A DNA stretch of 64,000 nt from Incurvaria masculella (GCA_946894095.1 OX335662.1:10496001-10560000), one strand, 5' to 3'. Shown: positions 44,600-55,547, counted from the stretch's first letter. Numbers and translations: made by a program. Notes: generated by a model not told the origin, from the letters alone.

Positions 44600-46514
44600 T
44601 ACTAGTACCTCATTATTCAATATTGTCTTTGTGGTGAATCACTTCGCACTTCATTATAAGGTAGACTTGCTAGAATAAAGCTAAGATTTTGGATTACAAT
44701 TTAGCGAAAGGCGCATGAATATTTTAAAACTTTAAAACAATAAATAACAGACAAATTTAAGTTATGATATCGTCTGGCTTGAATAAACTTTAATCATTTT
44801 GTGAGATTTTTTTAAGAACGTTGGTGAGAGACTTCATTAAAACAATTCTAACTTTTAAGCAATAAAATCACACGAATTTAGAAGGTTTGCAGATTTACTT
44901 AGAAAACATGAACATATAAAATTAGCGTGTACAAACATATTTGTAAAACTTTACGATATTTAAAATATGTAATGAAATCTTACTAGTTCGACTGTTTTAA
45001 AGCCAAAAACTGAAAATATTACACAACCAATTCATAATTCGTTGAATTCATTAAATGTGCCTTAAAATTCGAGAATATTCTAATATCCTACGAATATCAA
45101 TTCTCAACTCGGTCATTTAAATTTGTTTTAACTTTAGTTCATTCAGCTTAAGTTCGGATTCAAATAAAGTTTAAAATCTTCAAATATTCATAAAATACCC
45201 ACGACACAAACAGCTTTTGGCATGATCTTCGAACGCCATTCGGACGTTTACAGTTATGCATATTTTCAGTGCAACAACCGTGAGTCCCGCTGAATTTCAG
45301 CGGCGATCGAGCGTTGATGGATTGCAGAGAGCGTTTCAGGCACTCGACCGCCGGAATTGAAGACTCGCTTTTATATCTGGCTGGCTTACACGAGCAAATT
45401 TACTTGCGCCAGTTAACGGTACTTATCTCATAGCGGACGCTGCAAATAAAACGAGTATATGATATGGTATTCATGTAGAATCGACCGGATCTGAAACTGT
45501 CAGTTATGACAGTTTTCCAAGGAGACATTAATAAAAGAAATGTATTTGAATGTTCAATCGTTGCAAGCAATGTCCGCAACGCAAGTAAAGCGTTAAATCT
45601 ATGTATGTAATGTCTTTATTGTAAACACTATGTTAGTAGGAGACATTGACTATGTGAAGATGGAGTGTATAATTCTAAATAATGGGGCACAGAGCGGACG
45701 ACGGAATTTTTCACACATTTGCCTTCTTTAATTAATGTGCCCTTGCTTCACGGTCGATTCTATATATTCCTATGTATCACATTGTGCATATTGGTAATTG
45801 TTTATTACGAATAAGTATATTTTACCTGAATAAATGATACATTATCTTTTATTGAATATAAATCATTTAATAACATAGTGACTTTAAAAAAAAATGAGAA
45901 AAATGCTTTGCTCTCACGTGCGAAATTCTATAAGTAGTTTTGCAGCAATATGTATTCTTGTCTATCAGTAAATAAATGATTTCGTGGTTCCGACTAATTT
46001 ATGTTCTTTGTGATTGTTTTTTAAGTATTTATAAGGAAAACCAAAAACTCTTCTAAAGGTTACCTCAAGAACGAGTTTTGCATTTTTAATAACCCGTTAC
46101 TTAGTGCAAGTAAAATTTTGCATGTTTAAATCATCTATTTGGATGCGCGCAAATGGATGTGCACATTTCTACAAGCTATAAGTGCGAGTTTCAGGTTTAA
46201 TTTCAATCTAGATTGATTGCCTCTATTCCTGTAAGTCCAGCGCTATTTCGCAGATGAACTCGTCGGCGTTCATGATGGCACACATACATACTTCGCTATG
46301 AGTAAATATACTTTTCTTACTAAGCAAGTACGTCGCTTTTTTCAAGGAATGTTGATTGACGAATGTGCAAGCATTGCTAACGGAAGAAGAGACTGTAGGA
46401 GAATTCCAAGGTGGCGAAATTGGTAAACGCAATACCCGTGTTACACAATAGCTGTACTTTCTTTCTTTAATTCATGTGTCAATGTTTCTTGATCGATTCT
46501 ACATACATTTTGCT
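44600..46514. other. Gene-free stretch with a possible promoter
   Basis: AT-rich. The exception is 45,225-45,420, listed separately. No coding exon recognised. Confidence 0.45.
45240..45380 (-). promoter_or_regulatory. Possible TATA promoter (minus)
   Basis: On the minus strand TATAAAAG (45,375-45,368) is a consensus TATA box, followed by a CpG-rich stretch ('ccggcggtcgagtgcctg') at the spacing of a start site. An isolated CpG-rich pocket in AT-rich DNA supports it; no downstream exon was confirmed. Confidence 0.3.
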
Positions 46515-46529
46515 ATATCCACAGGTTCA

Positions 46530-46660
46530 TGAATTGATTTTGGTGTTAGAATTAAACATCTACACACTTGACTCGAGTAGCGGTATTATTAAATCCGGTG
46601 TACTCCAAGGTTCGCACTTTAATAAAGCTGTCGTTGCTCCCAGGATTTTCAGTCGATCAT
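46530..46660 (+). pseudogene. Possible non-LTR RT fragment
   Basis: The frame contains 'SGIIKSGVLQGSHFNK', reminiscent of the '..SGVPQGS.LGP' palm motif of non-LTR reverse transcriptases. Only ~40 codons; weak. Confidence 0.3.
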
Positions 46661-47127
46661 AGCTTTGTAATTTTCATGGCCACGTAAGTAATGAAATCGA
46701 TTCATTGAATCGGACGTTTGTCATCTACGAAGTGACGTTGCAGTTCTTATAATTTGAGGACTACATATACCAGTAATTTTGGGTTCAATTAATTAACTTA
46801 TTCTCACCTAGCCTTATTCACTAACCATTGACCATAGAGATGTACAGATATATTATCCTGGTCACTGAGTCAAATATCCGGACAATACGCCCTAAATATC
46901 CCTTATGTATTTTCAACAATGTCGTAAGCTGCGAAATTCAGATTAAATTCTAATCATATATTTACTGGTATGCTGGTATTCTGTATTGCGGAGTTATTAG
47001 TTTCCTTTCTTCAATTTTTATCCTTCGGAAGTTATCGAATTCTACGCATGGCTTTTACAAAGACTGTATCAGTGCCCATCACGGTTGGTCAGGTCAAATG
47101 ACCCGGAATGATAATGGTTGTTTCGAG

Positions 47128-47347
47128 GTATGACATATAATTATTAATTTGAGTTTCAGCGACATCTAAATTTGAAGCATCGAATCAGATTTTGAAAATA
47201 ATCTAAAAAGTATTGGTCGTGACATTCGTCAGAAGCAGGAAGCAGGAATGTCACGACCAATACTTTTTCAGATTATTTTCAAGATCTGATTACAATGCTT
47301 CAAATGTAGATGTCGCTGAATCTCAAATTAATGATATAACGGTAATG
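47128..47347. mobile_element. Long-hairpin MITE, copy 1
   Basis: Two ~100-bp arms (47,128-47,226 and 47,247-47,347) are inverse complements: 'gtattggtcgtgacattc' with 'gaatgtcacgaccaatac', and 'atttgaagcat' with 'atgcttcaaat'. The short tip is 'gtcagaagcaggaagcag'. Same family as 52,490-52,715, whose tip holds a tRNA-like sequence. Confidence 0.85.
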
Positions 47348-47387
47348 ACGTATCCATTAAATTAACATGTCATTATATTGGCCCCCT

Positions 47388-47468
47388 AGGCACCTACTCA
47401 TAATTCCTACGGGAATGCGGTATGCTGGGTCACGTTTACAGTTGGTGTGGTATTGCCAACCACGTCGA
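47388..47468 (+). repeat. SINE 3' fragment next to the receptor exon
   Basis: 'attcctacgggaatgcggta' then 'gttggtgtggtatt' matches the SINE 3' end. It stops about 37 bp before the splice acceptor of the receptor exon. Confidence 0.65.
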
Positions 47469-47505
47469 AGTAGGCTTGTAAGATTACAATCAATATGTTT
47501 TGCAG

Positions 47506-47649
47506 GCCGTGGACTACTTGAAGAAACGGACGCCTGCGCGCGCCGCGCTTATGATCGCAGCCGTGTGGCTGATGTCGGCTCTCGTGTGCATCCCGCCGCT
47601 GCTGGGCTGGAGGGTGTCGCGACCGCCGGAGGAGTTCCCGCAGTGCAAG
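47506..47649 (+). CDS. Internal exon of a biogenic-amine GPCR (TM4 region)
   Basis: 144 bp, 48 codons, both ends in phase 0. An acceptor TTTTGCAG lies just before 47,506, and a donor AAG|GTCAGT just after 47,649. It encodes 'AVDYLKKRTPARAALM', the end of the second intracellular loop, then transmembrane helix 4 'IAAVWLMSALVCIPPLLGW' with the conserved Trp and Pro pair. Next comes the start of extracellular loop 2 ending 'EEFPQCK', where the Cys fits the conserved disulfide. This is characteristic of serotonin, dopamine, octopamine and tyramine receptors. The DY..KRT..R pattern leans towards serotonin/octopamine-type, but one exon cannot decide the ligand. Other exons are not in view. TE insertions crowd both sides, yet frame and splice sites are intact. 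Confidence 0.8.
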
Positions 47650-47731
47650 GTCAGTGCTTCGTGTTCGATACCCGACTGTACGTAGCAGCGAGCGTGGAAG
47701 GACGGGAGGAGCGACCGAAACTTGTTTTAGA

Positions 47732-47812
47732 CTAGGAGGTCGCGACAGAAATAGTAACGATAACGTAAATGGCTTAAACTTGGTTCACAGCGCTAATACC
47801 ATCCCTCTGATG
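47732..47812 (+). mobile_element. GGAGGTCGCGAC-ended MITE, left-end fragment
   Basis: 'ctaggaggtcgcgacag' through 'atggcttaaacttggttcac' to 'ccctctgatg' is the first ~80 bp of the family. It is interrupted by the start of the next copy at 47,813. Confidence 0.7.
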
Positions 47813-48531
47813 TGTAGCAAGCGAATTCACAAGCGAACTCATTCGCTGACGCTGATGTTTTTGAATGTAAAAGTTGCTAAGCCGCCACCATACAAATATT
47901 CCGGGAGGTCACGACATTATTGGTCATGATAATGTAAATGGCTGAATCTGGGTGCACGTGTTAGAGACCAACCCTCTGATGCTAAATGTGTCGGTCTGCC
48001 TGCGCCAAGTGGTTGCGGTGCTTAGATGAGGCGCCTGAAAAAGTAGTTATCGTGACCAAAAAAAAATGTGATGAGGTAAATGGCTGCAAATAACGAAACA
48101 TGAAAGTATTAGTACATACTTGGTTATTAATAACAAAACTGAAAAAATCTCTGGTTGCATTTTGTAGTTATAGGCGATTTAGGTTACCGATATATCTTTA
48201 GGTGTATTTGAGTATTTAAATAATAAACCGACTGGATGCAGCAATCATAATTAGTGGATATCAATATTTCCCGAAAATCTGTATATTCATCAGCCAACAT
48301 GTATTTTGTATTACCAATCTAGCTAACGCAACCACTTGGCGCAGGCAGACCAACACATTTAGCATCAGAGGGTTGGTCTCTAACACGTGCACCCAGATTC
48401 AGCCATTTACATTATCATGACCAATAATGTCGTGACCTCCCGGAATATTTGAATGGTGGCGGCTTAGCAACTTTTACATTCAAAAACATCAGCGTCAGCG
48501 AATGAGTTCGCTTGTGAATTCGCTTGCTACA
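47813..48531. mobile_element. GGAGGTCACGAC MITE copy 4 with 209-bp inverted ends
   Basis: Left arm 47,813-48,021 and right arm 48,324-48,531 are inverse complements. Each arm has an outer ~95 bp ('gtagcaagcgaattcac' ... 'gctaagccgccacc') absent from the other copies here, then the usual 'attccgggaggtcacgac' ends. The interior matches copies 1-3. No ORF. Confidence 0.85.
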
Positions 48532-49199
48532 CTGAAAACAATTTGTGCAACTGTTTTCTGTTTTAGCACAGTTAAAAGTAAATCATTTATGGTAAAGTAT
48601 TTCTCCTTACTGTTAATGTTTTTTTCTGTAGATATCTATTAATGATGCACAACAGTTAGTATTGAACAGTTATTTTAACACATTGAACAGTACTGATAGT
48701 TACAAATAGCACGTGTGACAGATCAGATAATTTTGAAACGGCTGCCTTAACTCATTGAACATTACGGTTGACTACAAATTAGGCGTGCAACTGTCTTGTT
48801 TCAAGAGGTATAGAAATTTTAACAGATTGGAAAGTACGTTTTCACTTAATATAAAACGTAAGTAAGTATAGTATTATAAGTAGATTTCATCACATAGTAT
48901 AGTAATGTAAGTAAAATACTATAGCCAGAAACAGCTTTCACACAGTTATGGAAACAGTAAGTTATTGCTCACAAAACAACAATTAAAAGATACAGTAACA
49001 TTTCATGTTTAAGGCTAATTGTTTTCACTCAGTTAGATTAACATATTAACTTTTTTTTTTTATCAATTTTTTTTTAGGGTTTGGGTACACTTTGTGACCA
49101 TGTCAGCCCATATTTACTTAGTTGGCTCTATTTGAACGATACAAGACGGTTGGTATTATTAGAATTACAGTTAAATTCACTGATTATAGTTTTTCAGTC
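48531..49199 (+). mobile_element. 'CACTGAAAA'-ended repeat
   Basis: Begins 'cactgaaaacaatttgtg' and ends 'attcactgattatagttttt' plus 'cagt', an inverted match. The 3' part ('acttagttggctctattt', 'gaattacagttaaattcact') matches 18,262-18,370 and, inverted, 55,548-55,640. The middle ('agataattttgaaacgg', 'tgaacattacgg') matches 55,820-55,875 inverted. Non-coding. Confidence 0.6.
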
Positions 49200-49339
49200 T
49201 ACTGATTTCCTCGAGTTCCAACGACACATAAGGACAAGTAAGAACTTCACAGGACTCTATTTAGTGCAACGAATGTTCGATATTGTCGCGCGTTCCGAAT
49301 TCGCTAGCGAACTAACTATAGCTTAAACTGGATGGTGGA

Positions 49340-51140
49340 AATAAGAATAAAAGCAAGTTTCACAAAGCACCTTGCATGGCAGTACATGCTGAACATATTG
49401 GGCGACCCTATTAACTGTCTTTGGCATAGATAGTTTTAGGCTGGATTTCTCCAAGTGCTGATTGTCTTTTATCGACACTCAAAGGGCCATGATTATTACA
49501 GTACTGATATCCTATACTAGTATCGATTGCAAGATGGTAAGAACGGCTCTTTATTGTGCTGATTATGCTTATCATTACTTGGTGAAAGAGATCCTTAGAC
49601 GAAGAAGTGGAAGAGACTGAGATCTCAGCCAACGGTGAGTTTTGAGTCTTCAACGTGATGGACGACTCGAATTTCATTTTTTAAATGATCTTAAAAATAA
49701 AATATCTAACAAATCTGAGCAAAAATTCATAAAACACATTTTTGTACTAACATTCGTATTCGTCTGCTGCGTACGAACGTGGCGGATGCCTGCTTGACAA
49801 CGGTTCGGTTCAATTAGCTCGAAACGTCGGAGAATGTCTCTTCCTGCCGCGTGAAAAGCCGTAACATTTTTCAAACATGTCTAACGACCGCGGTAATCTC
49901 AAAAGTATCATAATGACAGAACTCATGGCTCTGTTCGACCGGTTGTTTTTTGAAAACTCATTCCCAATAAAACACGTTTTGTGCGGAACACTTTCCATTT
50001 TCCGTTTTCGCGGCAAAAAGGATCGGCGCCAGATGGCGTTCCGGGACCCGCGAAAGACGCGCGGGTTTTTTTATTCGTCCCCGAAAGTGCGAAAGCCTAT
50101 TCGAGTCGCCGAAAGCCCGCGCCCGTGTTCCGGGTTGATCTAGCTAAACGGAATTATACACGGAGATTGACAATCCCCGTGGAAGTTTATGTAACGTTTA
50201 TGTCAACAATAAAAAAAAAGATTTTACTCGTTTGCGGGTTGGTCACATTTAGAAATAATTATTCCGAGCCGCTCTAACTAAGCGACGTCGGGCTCTGGCT
50301 ATCTCGTTTTAATCGCAAAAATTGGTCCAAAATGTTTAGGTCCGAAGATTCTCTTAAGCACGGTAATATTAGTGTAAAATCAAGACGACCCACTATACAC
50401 CACTTCTCCACTATCTCCGGGTAGACGTTCCGAATAGGGGTGCGTTCACTTGGCAATATGAACACTTGACAGGACAACCGCCCTTTGCTGATTCGAAGTC
50501 CCTTTTAGCAACAAAGGTCGGCTGAGTGAGGTTGACCTCTGAGAAACCGACAGAGTTAATATCTAATCTAATTTGTAGCTATCGATAACACTTTAAACTC
50601 AATTTCGCTAGATATTGGAGATAATTGCGTTTGCCCACATCTTGGAAAGGTTGGTCGATTAGTATGACAAGAAATTATCTGATTAACTAAAGTAACTTGC
50701 GATGATTTGTGGTTTTTTTGGGTTACATTTCCTAAAAGGAAATAAGGAGCAGTTATATCACCACCTCGTCTGTTTGCCTGTATAAGACCCCAATTCTCAG
50801 GAACGCGTGGAGGCAGTACAAATTAATATCAAATTCTTATGTATACTGTAAAAAGCTGTAAAAAAAAACAATCTATATAATTAATAACAAAGCTATTATT
50901 ATCCCACCAGCCTATAGTGATGCCTATAAAAAACACACTTCGTGATGTAATGTCAAACTGAAAACAAATAGAAATGGAATTAACAAATACATCATATTAT
51001 TGTTCTGTAATAAATTATTCCATGGGGCTTTTCCTTTAGTTTGGCTTTTTACATGACTTCCATCATGAAGCAATAATACAGAATGCGTTGTTTTTCTCAA
51101 TATTAATTGATTGGATTTCTGGCTAGAAAAAATATGTTTC
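49340..51140. other. No recognised gene
   Basis: The 88-codon minus-strand frame at 49,411-49,677 is Ser-rich at its start and has no known domain. 49,980-50,150 is GC-rich. 49,790-49,860 ('gctcgaaacgtcggagaatg') resembles the end of another Penelope-like terminal segment but is too short to call. A TATCGATA box lies at about 50,580. Confidence 0.4.
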
Positions 51141-51385
51141 ATTTCATTTATTTAATCTTTTTGGTAGTTAAACTATAATAAGTTACGGCACAAAGATCCG
51201 CGGATTCGATCAACCGAATTAATAGGAACCCGCAGATAAACTTCACGGCTTTACGTAACTTATTTTTCCGTCCACAATTATGAAATACACACTTAGATCT
51301 AAATGCTTCTGCCAAACAATTCCTTGGTAGAACAGATTAAGGCAAATAACAAAGAACAATAGAAACAGCAACCCTCAGTTTAAAT
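51140..51385 (+). repeat. Dispersed repeat 'gatccgcggattcgatcaa', copy
   Basis: Clearest copy: 'tttcatttatttaatctttt', 'aaagatccgcggattcgatc', 'tagatctaaatgcttctgcc', 'acaatagaaacagcaaccct'. The minus copy at 61,190-61,505 matches most of its length. Confidence 0.7.
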
Positions 51386-51590
51386 TACTACTAACAAAGT
51401 TACTAATGCAATAATAGAAATTAATCTAATTATATATAATTATAATTATATTTAAATTATAATTATTTATATATAATAATACAGTTTTATTTTTACTTAC
51501 AATCGGCCCTGTTGTTATAGTTTTGGATTTGGCTATGAAGTCACTACGAAAATTCAACCTTTATTATACATGTTGTAATTATGATATCAG

Positions 51591-51972
51591 CCTCAGTGGC
51601 CCAGTGGCGCGACACTTCGGCCATCGCTCTCCGAAGTTAAGCAACGCTGGGTCCGGTCTGGTCTTGGATGGGTGACTATTCGACCGTTGAGAGAGGCTGG
51701 CCGTGGTTCGGATTCCACGTTAAGCTGTAGGTCCCCTTCCTTACTTACTAGGTGGTAGGGTTTATCCCGCCCGGGTTTATACCATCGCATTGGATGAACG
51801 ATGGTCGAAGCGGCAATGAAAATTGTCCGTGTTTTCCATCCAGTTCAATGTAGCCGTGCAATATAAGGAAGGTCCTGGCGTGGCACCTAGTTCCCATGTG
51901 GTGTGCTGGGCTAATACCATGACAGAACTTGTGGTATTAGCCATCCATGTCCAGTCACATAAAAAAAAAAAC
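51591..51972 (+). repeat. SINE with a 5S rRNA-like head
   Basis: The first ~100 bp contain 'ccgaagttaagcaacgctgg' and 'ggtcttggatgggtgac'. These correspond to the A-box/intermediate element and C-box regions of the 5S rRNA internal promoter. They are preceded by 'cagtggcccagtggcgcg', which resembles the tRNA-type A-box region of sibling copies. From 'ccgtggttcggattccacg' on, the body is that of the tRNA-headed family and ends 'agccatccatgtccag' plus an A run (51,960-51,971). Confidence 0.85.
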
Positions 51973-52489
51973 TTACGTATACATAGCTTGATTTTTCACG
52001 CAACTTATATGCTACCAAATACCAATAGGGTAGAACATAGAAATCGAGAATAGGGTTTATTTTAATCTAAAGTTTAAAAATATATAGATTATTATATACA
52101 GATTGCTGTATAATATTATTAGACACACCAAATAAAAAATAAATCATTTGTGGTGTTTTATGATATTATTTAATGTTTGTTAGATTCTTGCTAAGACAGA
52201 TCCAGTTATGAGACGGTTGATTGATCCATAAATATAACTATTCAGATATAAAACAATTCACAAATTTGTGAACAATACTCTTAAAGAAACACGCACACTA
52301 AAATCAATGCACGGCATGAATAACCTTCGAGCGAAACGGCGATGGTTCAAACTCTGCGTTATACTTTTAATTTTCCTTTCGGATGTGTCTACTATGCATG
52401 CGGAAGATATCGTTGGCGCTAGTTGCACCAAAGAGCTCTCAGGAAACTGCAGGCGTAGTGTTTTAAAAAGGTCGATACTTTGATTATCG

Positions 52490-52715
52490 ATTAATTTGAG
52501 TTACAGCGACATCTACATTTGAAGCATTATAATCAGATTTTGAAAATAACCCGAAAAAGTATTGGTTTAGAGCAGTGGACATGCAATCCAAAGGTGCCAG
52601 GTTCAAGTCCTGCTTCCGACGAATGTCACGACCAATACTTTTTCAGATTATTTTCAAAATCTGATTATAATGCTTCAAATGTAGGTGTCGCGGAAACTCA
52701 AGTTAATGAGATAAC
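52490..52715. mobile_element. Long-hairpin MITE, copy 2, with tRNA-like tip
   Basis: Arms 52,490-52,565 and 52,627-52,715 pair ('cagattttgaaaataa' with 'ttattttcaaaatctg'; 'acatttgaagcattataatc' with its complement). Same family as 47,128-47,347. The tip carries the tRNA-like segment listed next. Confidence 0.85.
52563..52619 (+). ncRNA. tRNA-like segment in hairpin tip
   Basis: The sequence has an A-box-like 'tggtttagagcagtgg', an anticodon-arm-like TGGA-CATGCAA-TCCA (perfect 4-bp stem, 7-base loop, middle triplet TGC), and a T-arm CAGG-TTCAAGT-CCTG (perfect 4-bp stem, 7-base loop). An acceptor stem is not evident and base 33 is A rather than U. A working tRNA is unlikely; a tRNA-derived tip, perhaps of serine type, is the better reading. 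Confidence 0.55.
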
Positions 52716-52739
52716 GGTAATGTCATATTCATTAAATAC

Positions 52740-53320
52740 ATAAACATTTTATTATCGATATTCGTAAAAAAGATTGACAGTTTGTTTTTTATTCATTTAC
52801 GTTGTCTTAAGGGGTCAGTCTGTATCGAGAACTGAATTGATTATACGAAAAAGGGACGCACATAAAAAAAGACTGAAAAACGTTGTTAAAAAAAATTTTA
52901 ACAACGTATAATTTTGAGTTATTATTTTTTAACAATCTAGTTCGTACAAATGAACTCTTAAATACAGTGAATTAATACAAATGTAAGCTTTATGTAGTTA
53001 GTCGTTAGTACAACATATAATAACCAAAAGTTTTACTTTCAAATGATTGAGGTGTATTTTATAGTCACGTTACGTCAACAAAATTTAAGGGCCCTCGAGA
53101 AAAATTCAACCTCTGTTTGTGTGATAATAATGGTTTTATTGTGTTAATGAGAACTTCTTATTCCTGATGATAATGTAGTTTATCTGATATACTCTTTAAA
53201 TAAACTAACAACATTAGCAACTCCAATCTCCTTTATAATCATCACTCAATGCAGACCATGCAGGGAATGCACCCATTCACTGCCAACATTACAAAAAATA
53301 TGAACCAACCGATCATCGAG
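52740..53320. other. Gene-free AT-rich stretch
   Basis: Nothing recognised. Confidence 0.5.
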
Positions 53321-53325
53321 ATAGG

Positions 53326-53460
53326 CTCGTTAAACTGTGGGATCGAGTCTCTGCCGAGGTATTTATCCCAAAGTACGACCTGGGGTCCTTCAAAGATGAT
53401 GTGAAGAAGCACCTGGCCGGCCGGCATGATTTTTGCAGCTCCCGTAAAGGTCTTATGTGA
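53326..53460 (+). pseudogene. LINE ORF2 C-terminal fragment (KHLAGR family)
   Basis: 45 codons: 'LVKLWDRVSAEVFIPKYDLG' then 'SFKDDVKKHLAGRHDF' and a stop at 53,458-53,460. The LW..vpaevf..KY.LG.FK..V..HL pattern is the usual finish of many non-LTR ORF2 proteins. The RT is absent. Sister fragments lie at 37,985 and 63,225, both minus. Confidence 0.7.
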
Positions 53461-54528
53461 GGTCCCGGCGACAAAGAAATTGCTTTTCCGGTGGGATAGG
53501 CAGAGATGATAGAGAAACAAAGACATTTGTGCGCGCTATGGTAGTGACTGCTTTTTTCTCGTCCAACCTTTTTTTACCCTTTTCACTTTCGTCTGTTTAT
53601 CGATAACATTGTCGCCACTTCACTAGTCTTGTTGCGAACAGCCAGAGCAAAGGTTGCGAAGTCCGCTGCCCTCATTATACCCAAATCCCGACACGTACCC
53701 GGAATTATGCGGCCCGCAGGCGCTCTGGCTTTATTTCTGAATTTCGGAATGCGTTTATCTGGGTTTATGCCCATTGAAATAAAATGTAGTCTCCGGCTTC
53801 ATTTTGTCGAATTTAGTTTCAATTCTGCGACAGTTCTTCTTGAGCATTCCTTTAGAAAAGCTTGATGGATGTTTAGGAGTTCTGATGTATTGAAAGACTT
53901 GTTGTATACTTTACTACTTTACTCGCATACTTATAGGCAATGGAGCGACGGCAGCGCCACGGTTTGCGTGCATACAAAGTGCGTCGTGAAACACTTTCAT
54001 TTCATTGGGCCGATGTCATGGCGTTTGTCGCGCGCGCTGTGTGCAAATGCAAAGAGGTTAGGTAAAGACAGAAGTCCGTTTTCCCTTTTAGGAGGGTCCT
54101 GTTACACGCACTTAGGGTACGTAGGGTATTGTCACTAGAGGTATTAAACGAAAAAAGCATGTGTTTGAGAAATGTTGCAATATGCGGAACGCATGGCTGA
54201 TATAAACGTGTGGAGGTGACTTTCCGAATTGCGTATGCAGTCCACACAGTGTAGCCAAAAAAAACAAAAACCAGCGTGCTGAAAATTTAGACCTCTTCTT
54301 ATAAAACGAATATAATTATATTCACGTGCAATAAATTTACATATCATTTAACGCTTAACCGAAAACTTAATTTCCCAAGTTATGTATGTCTCATAACTTG
54401 TCGCTAACAAATTTACTTAAAATAACCTTTCGCGGCCACCGTATTACGTTAAAAATTTACATAAAATCAAACAGCAACTCACATGCATAATAATTTGAAT
54501 TAAATACTATTAAAATAATAGGTGTACA
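53461..54528. other. No recognised gene
   Basis: Moderate GC at 53,630-53,780 and 53,940-54,060; open frames of 60-90 codons on both strands without family features. Confidence 0.4.
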
Positions 54529-54529
54529 G

Positions 54530-54748
54530 GTTGTACAGCTCGTGGGCTAGGGGCTAGAGGACTTGCCTTTCATGCGAGAGGTCTGGGTTCAAATCCTCGC
54601 CTAGGTCATGCACCACTTTCTTTCTCTCGCTGAATTGGATAAGTGCTTTTCGTTACGAAATCGTGTTGTACCATGTTTCGGAACCCATGTAACACTGTGG
54701 GTTCCCTTCCCCTACTAGATAGTAGGGTTAAGCCCTCCCGGTTGGTCC
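54530..54748 (+). repeat. tRNA-headed SINE, 5' half
   Basis: Good head with A-box-like 'gctaggggctagaggac' and B box 'gggttcaaatcct' (about 54,585-54,597). The body runs to 'taagccctcccggttgg', where it is cut by the repeat at 54,749. Confidence 0.85.
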
Positions 54749-55097
54749 TTTCGTTAAAGTATGTTTCCTTTTTCTATACAATGCGGAAACTGTGTCCATT
54801 TCCGAACTTTTATGATTAAATGTAGAAATCTAAAAACAACTGGAATTATTTGTTTATGAATAAATGCAATTTTTGCTTATATCTAGAAACCATATTAGTT
54901 TCAGATTTCTAAATTTAAAAATGTACTTTTTTATTATGATTATTATTTAAATAGATTACGGAATCAAAAAATATTAACAATCCATTATCAGTCTGGATTT
55001 CTATTTGGACTTGCTGAGGCGTTTCACTACATATTATTACATTTGTTTAAAGGTGCAGTTGTATGGCGCGAGTAGTTGACTAGTCGTAGCGCCTTAA
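54749..55097 (+). repeat. Unclassified dispersed repeat, copy 2 of 2
   Basis: Partner of 1,888-2,242, with the same ends. It starts exactly where the SINE breaks off. Confidence 0.78.
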
Positions 55098-55099
55098 CT

Positions 55100-55540
55100 A
55101 AGTCCCGAAATACTTCAGCCTTCAGTCTTCAGTTGCGAGGCGTAGCGTAATCGCCCGGAAGGCACGTTCCGAAATCGCTCGGCGAAAATTTTATTCCGTC
55201 AGCCGCGCGGGCGTGCGAGAGCGACCACAGCCAGACGCGAAGAGGCGCGAAGTAAACGCAAATCGAATTATCGAATTAGAGAAAATCGCGGCGCAAATTA
55301 GACATGTAAATTTCGGAACGCGCGTGCGATGACGCAATCAGGAGTTAAGCTTTTGGAACGAGTTAAACTCCCTTAGTGGAGTTTCGCTTTGGCGGCCTAT
55401 AAATTGTATTCTTAGAACTGAGAGATTTTAAGTTCGAGCTACCGACGTAACGATAACTGAGGGAGTAACTTTATTTAAATCAGTGCTTTGAATGTGTTCG
55501 TAAAGTGCCTTAAACAGCAAGCAGGGAAGCGGGTAGTACA
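55100..55540 (+). promoter_or_regulatory. Possible promoter / 5' UTR region
   Basis: A CpG-rich 250-bp pocket (with 'gcgtgcgatgacgcaatcag', holding a CRE/C-EBP-like TGACGCAAT) precedes TATAAA at 55,398-55,403 and ~130 bp of moderate-GC sequence without long frames. This is the layout of an insect promoter and leader, but no exon was confirmed. Confidence 0.3.
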
Positions 55541-55547
55541 CTGAAAA

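Noticed and set aside
49790..49860. Second hammerhead/Penelope-like terminal piece ('gctcgaaacgtcgg')
   Set aside because: Only the GAAACGTCGG part fits; the CUGANGA box is not recognisable and no RT or nuclease lies nearby.
52563..52619. Functional tRNA gene with TGC anticodon
   Set aside because: No acceptor stem, non-canonical base 33 and location in a MITE tip; called tRNA-like only.
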